NCBI GenBank assembly: GCA_023091735.1
Contig: JALKBU010000410.1
Location: forward strand, 1-42,194
Source: Trichomonas tenax
Lineage: Eukaryota; Parabasalia; Trichomonadida; Trichomonadidae
Length of the DNA stretch: 42,194 nucleotides
Direction of reading: 5' to 3'
Part shown: positions 1 to 8,305 of the stretch, piece by piece
Position numbering within the stretch: position 1 is the first letter of the stretch
Layout of the letters: each line of letters begins with the position of its first letter
The notes under the pieces: generated by a model
What the model saw: only the letters and a program-made list of their open reading frames with translations
Told to the model about the DNA's origin: nothing
Database searches by the model: none
Position numbers and translations under genes: made by a program

Positions 1-130
1 TGTGCCACTTATACCACTGGATAGACAACTATCAATATGTACATGAAAGTACTTTCAAATCGAAAAAATATTGATCAGATAAAAAGTTATGAAGGTCGCG
101 GGACTACACCGTAGAAGGAAAAATTTTTCC

Positions 131-409
131 CGATCGGTTTTATAATTTCAAATTATATGCGAGGACAAAGCTGTGTTTTTCGCTTCTTTAGCTGGTGAAA
201 TGCCTTGAATCTGTGTGCTCCCAAGGATTCACTAGCTAAAGAAGCGAAAAACATCAGACTTCGTCGAAAATTGCTTCGATGCACAACTTTTTTCTTGAAA
301 GTGCTTTTCATCCATTTCTGCTGCTGCATGCAGCCATGTAGTGTGGTGTGGTTGCACATAACAGCAGAAACGGACGAAAAGCACGATCTGTTTTTTAATT
401 TCAAATTTG
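131..409. repeat. Double-hairpin element flanked by direct repeats
   Basis: Two large inverted repeats lie side by side. The first pairs 175-193 perfectly with 234-252 (19 nt), and its complementarity continues imperfectly into the loop. The second pairs 301-323 with 362-384 (21 of 23 positions). The whole is bracketed by a direct repeat starting CGATC: 131-155 and 384-408 match at about 22 of 25 positions. No convincing protein reads through either strand. It could be a foldback transposon relic or a structured RNA gene; sequence alone does not decide. Confidence 0.6.
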
Positions 410-1295
410 AATATTCCCCCTCTAATTACTAATCTGAGGCATATTTTTTATTTGGCAAAAGTTAATTTACTTGACAAAATGAATTATTTTTATCGTTTTT
501 TAACTATTTTTCAATGCTATAAATCTGACAATCTGACGCTTTACAGAGTGACTCATTGACACACCAAAACATACTATAATGTTTTGATAAAAAATAAAAG
601 TTTTTTTGAGGAATATAATTATTAATGGTCATCAACGAGTAGCGATTGAATTGATTGTGGCATCATGAAGCTAAATCAAATCTGTTTGATTTCTTATAAT
701 CGAAGTGTGATCTGATTATGGACGAAATTCCATTTTCAAAATCAAAATGACAGTGAAACAACGCATTCATTCATCGCAACCGTATACTCCTATTGGACAG
801 TAAGCGTTTCTTATTCGTGTCATAGAATAAAACTGTGTCAAAAGATGATTTGCTATAATGACTGTGAAATATATCCGAAACTAAAAATTAGCCATACAAC
901 ATGCATATATCGATCTATTGGTATATATGGAACTAACAGTTAAGGATGTTCTTGAATTACATTATGGGGTTAAATAGGCATTTGAACAAGTAAGATGAAA
1001 TTGATTAATTTATATTAAATTCGATTACTCTCTAGGTCTAAAATACATTTTCCGATTCCAAATGTCGGTGATATGCGTCTAACGCCCAAAAAAGCAAAAC
1101 ATATCATTTTGACACGATGTCAAAAAACCTTTTTTGTATGAAAAATTGAATTGTGTTGACAAATATTTTTGACATTTGTCAAATATTCACCATGAGATTG
1201 GCCTTCGTTATTTGGCCTGTTTAAAAGGCTTTGATCAAAAATATCACGTCAATATTATATAACACTACACAAATATTTATGCCAGCCACTTTATA
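410..1295. other. Intergenic, no gene seen
   Basis: AT-rich DNA without a supportable reading frame; bases 1-130 are similar. It has several TTGACA/TGTCAA-type words, for example around 1157-1185 where TTGACA, TTGACA and TGTCAA occur close together. I see no tRNA, repeat array or coding remnant. Confidence 0.5.
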
Positions 1296-1305
1296 TCATT
1301 TAAAT
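1296..1305 (+). promoter_or_regulatory. Initiator-like TCATTTAAAT
   Basis: TCATTTAA fits the trichomonad initiator consensus TCAYTW (established for Trichomonas vaginalis). It lies 63 nt upstream of the 1368 start, further than the usual ~20 nt, so the assignment is tentative. Confidence 0.35.
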
Positions 1306-1367
1306 CTGTATTGATTTAATGAATTTTTTTACAACGAAGAGAGCATAAAAAAATATAAAAAAAAATA

Positions 1368-2702
1368 ATGGATGATATTCCTTTTCTAGAAGAACTTTCA
1401 CAGGGAATTGCAGACTTAGAGAATATAGAAGACTGCACTGTGGAAGAGATGCTGCAGAGGCCTTGTACATTTCGGCTGTTTAGAACTGCAGATCCGCAAC
1501 TTGTCAACTTTTTTATTAACAATGTCGAAGAATTGCTACAATTAACGTTCTTCTCGGACAAGAAGGATCTCAGTGCTAAAGCGTTTTCGATCCTAGAGCA
1601 TTCACTTCCTGAGTTAACGCGCGCAATGCTCGATCATCAAAGATTTATGAACGCTGTTTGCGGTGTTCTGTCTCATATTGACGAGAATCCTCTCATTTTG
1701 CCAAGGTTGAGCTCTCTAACTTTATCTGGTTTATTAATCGACCCTAATTCAATAAAAGACTCATGCGGATTTTTATTACAACTGCTGACGTACGCTGATG
1801 ATGTTTCTGTTTTCTCTCTCTTCGAAGCTCTTTGCGGTCCAAATGAAGAACTAAAGGAAGTCCAACAATGGCTCATTGATATAGGATTCATCCAATTACT
1901 GATAAAGGAACTCGAATCTTCATATGTTTCGGACCTAAAACAATGTGGAAGATTTGATCATTCAGGATTGTTGCTTGTTGCCTATTACAACATCATCAAA
2001 ATCAGCAGCACATCAAAGGTATTACGAAAGGAGGTGAAATTGCCATCAGTTCTTGCAGTTTTGAATCTATATCTTGGTGAATTACCGCAATACATTGAAG
2101 ACGCGAGATGGGAATCAATGGCATCTCTGGCGTGTGCTAAAACATTTGATGTAATGAGAACACTATTCCAAGAGTCAATTGAAATGATAAATGATTCAGT
2201 TCTTGTTAGAACGAGAGCTGCGATTGCTGCTTTGAGAACTTTATCGTTTATGGTCAGATTTGATCCCATTATACCTGAGTTTGTGCTTTCAGCAAAATTA
2301 CCGGCAGTTGCAGCTGGCATTTATAAATCTAATCCAAATCATTCGATTTTACACGCAGAAACAACGATTTTCCTCATGTCTTGTCTCGAAAATAACATCC
2401 TAATGAAAGCAACGATGGAAGAAATCGCAAAATTTATATTATACGCATTTAAATCTACAAACAGAAATATTGTGGCTACAGGAATGAATCTATTGTCAAA
2501 GGTATCTGATGCAGAGAAAGAAAATGAAGATATTTTCAACGCAATGAATGAAATTCCTGGATTCGTGAAAGAAGTCAAAGATCCATTTGCTATATACGTT
2601 CGCTTACTCGATGACGACTATGGCGGCCCATTACCAATCATCAGTGTTGATAATGCTAATAAATTGGCTTTATTTACAATGAAAATGATGCGGGCCTGGT
2701 AA
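1368..2702 (+). CDS. SAPS/PP6-regulatory-subunit-like helical repeat protein
   Basis: A 444-residue, wholly helical, leucine-rich protein without signal peptide or membrane segment. The N-terminal part resembles SAPS-domain proteins (Sit4/PP6-associated): a TVEEML box near residue 25, a PQLVNFF segment near 43, a helix pair ending near 95, then ENPLILPRL at about 105. A QQWLID segment near 165 corresponds to the conserved WL helix of that family. SAPS proteins act as regulatory subunits of PP6-type phosphatases. The match is by pattern only, so another ARM/HEAT-type protein remains possible. The ATG follows an A-rich leader. The gene converges on the Rab gene downstream, with about 300 nt between stop codons and nothing recognisable in that gap. 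Confidence 0.55.
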   Translation: MDDIPFLEELSQGIADLENIEDCTVEEMLQRPCTFRLFRTADPQLVNFFINNVEELLQLTFFSDKKDLSAKAFSILEHSLPELTRAMLDHQRFMNAVCGVLSHIDENPLILPRLSSLTLSGLLIDPNSIKDSCGFLLQLLTYADDVSVFSLFEALCGPNEELKEVQQWLIDIGFIQLLIKELESSYVSDLKQCGRFDHSGLLLVAYYNIIKISSTSKVLRKEVKLPSVLAVLNLYLGELPQYIEDARWESMASLACAKTFDVMRTLFQESIEMINDSVLVRTRAAIAALRTLSFMVRFDPIIPEFVLSAKLPAVAAGIYKSNPNHSILHAETTIFLMSCLENNILMKATMEEIAKFILYAFKSTNRNIVATGMNLLSKVSDAEKENEDIFNAMNEIPGFVKEVKDPFAIYVRLLDDDYGGPLPIISVDNANKLALFTMKMMRAW

Positions 2703-3001
2703 CTTTATATTGTTGAGTTTTAAATGTTCTATTATACATATACAATATTCCAAAAACTTGTTAATTTTTCCAATATTTTTTTTTCAAAAATCATAAAACA
2801 AATCAATGCATAATTATATTTTAATTGATTTTATGATATCGCTTGTTCCTTTTATGCACAATCTTGAAAATTTAATTGTGAAATCTAGTATATCAAGCGT
2901 AAAAAGGTATTTTTCAATTAAATAAATGATTTAAGAAAGCTGTATTCGTGAATAATGATGTTGATTTGCTATAGAAAAAAATAATTTAAAAAATACTGGA
3001 A

Positions 3002-3631
3002 TTAGCAGCATCCAGACTTTCCAACTGGTTGCTTGTTAGCAGAAGTATCAAGATCGCCAACAAGTCCAGCGATTTCAGCGTCCTCATGAGACTCAACTGC
3101 TGGGAGATTGAATAATAACTTTCCTGTTTCTGTGAAAAGTTCTTGGATACCTTCGCCATTCAAAGCGGATGTCTCCTTCCAGACGGCGACCTGGTTAGCG
3201 AAAGCGAAATCCTGAATTTCTTGCTGTGAAACTTTTCTTTCACCAACTAAATCGCACTTGTTGGCTGCACAGATAAGGATGCAATCGCCCTTTCCATGCT
3301 CGCGTAACTCTGAGATCCATTCGTTCGCGGCCTCGATTGTTTCTGGTCTTGTAACGTCGAACACGATAATTGCAGCTCTCGCGTCGCGATAATACATTGG
3401 AGTAAGAGATTTGTACTTTTCGGAGCCAGCTGTATCCCAGATGTCTAATTTGAGTGTTTTTCCGTCGATATTTAATTCTTTAGAAATGAAGGCCGCACCA
3501 ATCGTGGAGTTGGAGTTTGCTGTGAATGTGTTGTTCTGGAGCCTCGTGACGATAGCTGTCTTGCCTGTGGACTGTGCGCCAAGGAAGACGATTTTCTCTG
3601 TTCTAGTCGCTTTAGTGTTACTTGCTCTCAT
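3002..3631 (-). CDS. Rab5-like small GTPase
   Basis: A 209-residue Ras-superfamily GTPase that should control endosomal membrane traffic. Visible motifs are the P-loop GAQSTGKT (residues 18-25), a Rab5-type switch I TIGAAF, a WDTAGSE switch II, NKCDL for guanine binding, ETSA, and a C-terminal GCC for double prenylation. TIGAAF with LTPMYYR places it nearest Rab5. Switch II is odd: the catalytic Gln of WDTAGQE is Ser here, which in Ras-like proteins lowers intrinsic hydrolysis. The start is the ATG at 3631; the reading frame extends further upstream only through a GTG. A TTTGACAAAACAA word lies 10 nt before the start. The family call is firm, the Rab5 subtype less so. Confidence 0.92.
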   Translation of the reverse strand: MRASNTKATRTEKIVFLGAQSTGKTAIVTRLQNNTFTANSNSTIGAAFISKELNIDGKTLKLDIWDTAGSEKYKSLTPMYYRDARAAIIVFDVTRPETIEAANEWISELREHGKGDCILICAANKCDLVGERKVSQQEIQDFAFANQVAVWKETSALNGEGIQELFTETGKLLFNLPAVESHEDAEIAGLVGDLDTSANKQPVGKSGCC

Positions 3632-3640
3632 AATATTTTT

Positions 3641-3656
3641 TTGTTTTGTCAAATCC
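3641..3656 (-). promoter_or_regulatory. TTTGACAAAACAA element upstream of Rab gene
   Basis: On the gene strand GGATTTGACAAAACAA ends 9 nt before the ATG. The TGACAAA core recurs before several other genes in this window (4673, 18236, 23376, 34751). The role is inferred from recurrence only. Confidence 0.35.
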
Positions 3657-3682
3657 GTTCGATTTGCAATTTTCTGATTCAC

Positions 3683-4672
3683 TATATCGTCATATATCTA
3701 TATTTTGAAAATAGAGGAAAATAGTCTGGCAATCCAAATCTATCGTTCTGCCCACAAACATTTTTCAGAAATCTGAACGATACCGCTTTACGTGTCAAAT
3801 TTATTTTCTAATTTTGTAGTTTTCTCATTAATCTTATGCGCTTTAAAACTTATTTACCTTATAATATTTATATACTACTAATATACTATTAACAGATAGA
3901 ATTACAGAGAATAATCTCAACAAGTCCAACGGTTTCCTTTAATATTAAAAGTTTTACATGTCGTATCCTTATATTATTTGACATTTTGTCGCTTTATTTG
4001 TCATAAATTTCCTTAATTATTGATAATCTTGATATACATAAGTAGTCAAACATTAAATATAAGTGCCATATCCTAAAAACCATCTTTGAGTCAATTATTA
4101 CAATCTTTATTAGACAATTGTTATCATATACTTTGTTTATGATTGCATTCAGGTATTCTCTTGATTAAATTACACATTTGGTTATTAGAACTCATCTTCT
4201 ATTGTATCTTTTATTTATATTTAATGTTTGTTTCGTACAACTTTAATCAGATGATGAAGAAAAGTAATAATGTAAGAAAAATTGACATGTAGAGAATATT
4301 ACTTGTCAAAATGTATAAGATACAAAATGATTCCAATTTCTCGATGGCAATCAACAATAATATCTTAAAACCTTTATCACTGAATTAGCCTACATTATTC
4401 TCACTATAATTTATAACTAATTCGCCGAATAACGTTAAATATAAGAAACCCAACCATGACATTACATGTCAATTAGTGTCAAAAAAATTGACTTGAAATC
4501 TCCAAGCAAATCAACAATATCTCATTATTAATTAAGTTTTCTTTTTGTTTATTTTAGATATACATTATGTAAATTTAGCAAAAGTTATTTATAGAAGAAT
4601 AATGTTTCGATATTGATTTGGTGATTAGATATTTTATGATAAAATATTTTGTTATGTAAAGAGAATATGATT
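3683..4672. other. Intergenic, no gene seen
   Basis: Very AT-rich spacer between the divergently transcribed Rab and Arf-like genes. Short stop-rich frames only; no coding remnant, tRNA or repeat found. Confidence 0.5.
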
Positions 4673-4687
4673 TCACTTCTGACAAAT
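4673..4687 (+). promoter_or_regulatory. Initiator-like TCACTTCTGACAAAT
   Basis: A TCACTT initiator-like word is fused directly to TGACAAA. The same 15-nt arrangement, with two differences, precedes the WASHC3 gene (18236-18250, minus strand). It is 71 nt upstream of the preferred start at 4759 and 53 nt upstream of the first ATG. Confidence 0.45.
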
Positions 4688-4758
4688 GTTGTCAAAAAAT
4701 ATTCTGAAAACAAAGAAAACTTTGAATCGATATTAATCATATGTCAAAAAAATTAAAA

Positions 4759-5277
4759 ATGGGGTGCTGTGGCAGTCAGAGCGATCTTCCAGCACTCGCA
4801 TTCCTTGGTCTGTGCGACAGTGGCAAGTCCACGATTATTGCGTACATTGAGCACCAAGTTTTTCGTTTAACACATCCAACTTTGGGAGTTCAAATCACAA
4901 CAGCGATTTATCAAGACAAACGCATCGAAATATGGGATGTTTCGGGACGAGACTGTTCCTATTGGTCCAGATACTATAACTACGCAAGCGGAATCGTTTT
5001 TGTTGTTGATGCATCAAATGAAAAAGATTTAGAACAATTTGTTGAATATGCAAAAGCAGCACTCGAGAACAAAGATGTACAGAAAGTTCCTATCTTAATA
5101 TTCATGAATAAACTTCCTCCAGAAAATATCGATAATTTTTCTCACAATCTTGGCGAAAAATTAGATCTGAGTTCGAAACAGCTGTTGGTAAAACTTATAG
5201 CATGCGAACCTAGAACAGGAAAAGGTATAAATGATGGATATAATTGGATTATGCAACAAATGACAATTTCTTCTTAG
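4759..5277 (+). CDS. Divergent Arf/Arl-family GTPase
   Basis: A 172-residue Arf-like GTPase when started at 4759. That start gives an N-terminal MGCCGS, a good N-myristoylation/palmitoylation signal; the in-frame ATG at 4741 would bury it behind six residues. The P-loop is GLCDSGKST. The switch II region reads WDVSGRD instead of the Arf WDVGGQE, so both the second Gly and the catalytic Gln are changed. The base-recognition motif is NKLP instead of NKQD, missing the usual Asp. The overall Arf layout is kept, including YYNYASGIVFVVDAS. It probably anchors to a membrane by acylation and may bind or hydrolyse GTP unusually. No partner is implied by neighbours. Confidence 0.85.
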   Translation: MGCCGSQSDLPALAFLGLCDSGKSTIIAYIEHQVFRLTHPTLGVQITTAIYQDKRIEIWDVSGRDCSYWSRYYNYASGIVFVVDASNEKDLEQFVEYAKAALENKDVQKVPILIFMNKLPPENIDNFSHNLGEKLDLSSKQLLVKLIACEPRTGKGINDGYNWIMQQMTISS

Positions 5278-5430
5278 CATTTGCTCATGCTTACTTATGT
5301 TTTATGTTGTTTTGTTTTTGTAAATGTTTTTTATTGATTGTTACGAAAATGATTAACAAATATATTTTATCAAAATTTTATATTTAGTAAAATAACATAA
5401 TATAGATATTGGTTTGAGTTTTGATTGAAA

Positions 5431-6717
5431 ATGAAAAATTTTTGTCATCATTATCTTTGTTTATTTTTTTATTGGATCTCAAAAACTTTTAAATCTATTA
5501 AATGGACTTAAAAACAAATACTCAAGTAAAGAAAGTCAATTAAATCAACTCCAAAGTGAATATGAATATTTAAATCAAAGATTCGCGGATTTAGAAAATC
5601 AAAATACAGAAATAACAACAGAAAATGAACTAATAAGAGAATATTTGCAGAAGAAAAGAAAATTAGAGACCATTAATGATAATTTGAAGCAACGAAATAA
5701 AGCATTAGAGCAACTTCAATTTACAATGAAAAGATTGGATGACGATAATAGGAATTCATATACAGAATATTTGAATGCAAAGTCAAATATAAAGAAAGTT
5801 CGCAATTTTATTGATCACGCAAAAGATCAAATTAAATCATTCGAAAAAGACAATGAAAAACTTCTTGAAAACATCAAAAAGCTTAACTCCATGATATCTG
5901 TTAAGTAAAATGAATGCAATGCAGTTTAAAACACATTAGAAAAAGGAATAAGCGAAATTGAAAAAGTATTTCCACAACCAAACGAAGAAACGCATCCACA
6001 CTTACTTAACCCATTCCAGCCTGGTAATGGCCGCAATCATTTCCAGATGTTGTGTATGTCAATTGGTTATGATTATGAATCTCTTATAATTGGAACGAGT
6101 GAACCCAATATAGGAGTTGTAAACTTCAAAGATATCACTACTGTTCACATCTATAATACTGATTCTTTACCAAATTCGATCAAAGTTCATCATTCTGAAC
6201 CAAGTGCATTTATCCCGTGCAATGATGGTATAATATTGAAATATGACTTTTATACGAATTCTGTCTCTCGTTCATTCAATATTTCTTCGAAAGCTCACTT
6301 TATCTAATAAACAATTATGATAACAACTCAAAAATTTTCTGATGTTAATATTCAGAATGAAAAATATGTATGTAATATTTCATCTAATCATAGCTGTTTA
6401 ATAGATTTTCTATCTAAAGTAACAATCGAATATGAAAATACTTTAGAATTATTACGTTGTACTACTGCTAAAGAAAATTTGGAATATATATAATGATACA
6501 ATTCCGAATTTAACAGATAAATAAATTTTTCACGAATTTATATAAATTAGAAGAATTACCAGCAAATGTTTCAGATGATGGTACTGAAATATATTTGGAA
6601 TTTTTTGATGAAATTTATTTTACAAAACATGAAAAAATATCTAAACCAGCAAATATGAAAAATTTGAATGAAAGCCCTCCGATCGAGCTCGATTCAGACA
6701 CTGATTTCTTAGCCTAA
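5431..6717 (+). pseudogene. Decayed coiled-coil protein gene
   Basis: A long frame (mod-2) runs from about 5468 to 6493. It is interrupted only by TAA at 5906, 5927, 6305 and 6308, each one change from CAA. After about 6495 the meaning moves to another frame and ends at TAG/TAA-type codons near 6715, with an acidic tail ending DTDFLA. The ATG at 5431 gives a hydrophobic start in a different frame, joined across a run of seven Ts. Residues encoded by 5475-5905 form a heptad-like coiled coil rich in K/E/N/Q/L; the part after 5990 is globular and may contain beta-propeller-like blades. I do not recognise the family. Bases 6616-6675 match 38715-38774 at 56 of 60 positions. Confidence 0.6.
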
Positions 6718-7061
6718 ATCAACAACAGCGTCCCCAGTAAGCAGCACAATACATACTGGAGCCCCAGAGAGGAGTCGTAATGGTGATAACAGTATCTCCT
6801 TAAGCGACTTAGCTTACGACTTTTCACCTCACTTTTAGGTCCTTGGCTTCCAAGTCCAATCCTAGGAGTATTCTGAATGCATACAACACATAATCCACTC
6901 AAGAGTAATACCTCATCCCAACATGGAACCATCTTGTCATATGAAAAATTGAAGAAATGTGAAATTACGTCAAAAGTCATAATTTCACCAAATAAATTGG
7001 ATACGCATATACTTTAGGCAACACGTAGACCATTTGATGATAAGTTTAAATTTTGGCTAGA
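6718..7061. other. Spacer with no supported gene
   Basis: Less AT-rich than its surroundings (about 6720-6930). Open frames of up to 88 codons exist on the minus strand, but composition does not favour them and I recognise no family. Possibly debris of the flanking pseudogenes. Confidence 0.35.
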
Positions 7062-7613
7062 CCAGCGCGCTTCATCTTAAATCCAGGTGAATACATTTAT
7101 TCTTATCATTGTGGATGCCTTATGGGTGGAAGGGGTTCATACATTGTTAGATATTGGTGAGAAAACAATGGAATTTATGACACCATGTTAAAAGAATTCA
7201 AAAATCCGTTGTTCACCGGGGCTTTTATTTCCGAAAACGATAAATTAACTATCCATAACCCATCTGATGATGTTTTAGAAATGGATGTAGCATCCATTCC
7301 ATATTATGTTCATGCTAAAACTATTAATTACGTCACAGCAGGAACTAACGATTTTCTTCAAGTCCCAGAACTCCAAAGTAGGGTTCCAATATATTCATGT
7401 TTTGTTTCAAAAAGATTATGAAACTTTGAAATCAGGATTGATGGTAATTATACTATTTTATTTTTAGGCGATGCTAGATACAACACGACCAGTTTTCAAG
7501 AAAGGTCTCTTGTCGGATATTCAAGAGGAAAATATACTGTTATATTAAGTGAAGTCGCATCAGCCAACTCGGAAGAAAATAATTTGTATATTCCTGAGGT
7601 GGTACTACTATGA
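7062..7613 (+). pseudogene. Decayed gene of unknown, beta-rich protein
   Basis: One frame stays open from about 7062 to a TGA at 7611 apart from internal TGA codons at 7158 and 7419. About 184 codons read as an alternating hydrophobic/polar, Gly-, Asn- and Tyr-rich sequence suggestive of an extracellular beta-sheet protein, for example GEYIYSYHCGC near the start and GKYTVILSEVAS near the end. No start codon is obvious and no family was recognised. The continuity of protein-like sequence across both stops argues for a decayed gene and against chance. Confidence 0.45.
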
Positions 7614-7629
7614 AATTTCAAAGTTGTCT

Positions 7630-7830
7630 TTATTTATTTTTCTTATTGAGAACAAAGATCTTGACAAAAAAAGCAATTATAAGTGCAACGATGACTACTG
7701 ATGCTACAACTATCCAACAAATCATGGCAAATCTATCTGCCAACTCTCGATTTGAATAGATCACATCTTTGTTACTATCAACAACTAAATCAAACTTAGG
7801 GATGAATAAATCACTTAAATACTTAAATAG
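7630..7830 (-). pseudogene. Orphan C-terminal transmembrane tail
   Basis: On the minus strand a 66-codon open stretch ends in about 24 hydrophobic residues (ICWIVVASVVIVALIIAFFV) followed by a short basic tail, NKKNK, and TAA at 7630-7632. This is the typical end of a type I surface protein of trichomonads. Upstream the frame meets a stop at 7831-7833, and 12 nt beyond lies the TTAA-flanked foldback element, so the ectodomain is missing. It may have been cut off by insertion or deletion. Confidence 0.5.
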
Positions 7831-7845
7831 TTAAATCAAACTTAA

Positions 7846-8203
7846 GGGGCGACTACCTTGAAAAGTGACATCTGAGGATAATGATTTTCAACATCATATT
7901 GAATGCAAAGCATTTTAAAAAATCCTTAACGGTAATAACATAGTAAAAATGATATAATAACTATTTATTAATATTATAACTTTTCCGAGTGAGCTTAGTT
8001 GAAAATATAATTCATTTTTTCAACGAAATTTTCAATAGTTTACATTTCATGTTAGTGTCCCATTAAGTCGCAAAATCAATAAATAGCTATTGCAATAAAT
8101 TTTTGCTATATTATTACTGTTAAGGATTATTAAAATGATATGCATTCGTAATGATTTTTATAATCATTATCCTTAACCGTCACTTTTGATGGTTAGTCGC
8201 CCC
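7846..8203. mobile_element. TTAA-flanked foldback/MITE, 358 bp
   Basis: The element begins GGGGCGACTA and ends TAGTCGCCCC, flanked on both sides by TTAA (7842-7845 and 8204-8207). The terminal inverted repeats extend imperfectly inward for about 150 bp each: both arms hold AAAAGTGAC, GGATAATGATT, AATGCA, ATCCTTAAC, GTAATAA and CTATTTATT in the same order. No coding capacity. A TTAA target duplication is the hallmark of piggyBac-type transposons, so this is probably a non-autonomous relative; the superfamily is inferred. Confidence 0.85.
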
Positions 8204-8305
8204 TTAATTTGTTTTAGATGCCGCAGAAATTCAATTCAAAAATATATATAAAGAACGCATGGTTTGATATAATAAAATACGAAAATATGTATATGTATAT
8301 ATCAA

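Noticed and set aside
153..432. Open frames on both strands over the double hairpin
   Set aside because: The inverted repeats create mirrored open frames; neither reads as a plausible protein.
4240..4390. Possible C/D-box snoRNA (GATGATGA ... CTGA)
   Set aside because: The two boxes are about 130 nt apart, with no terminal stem.
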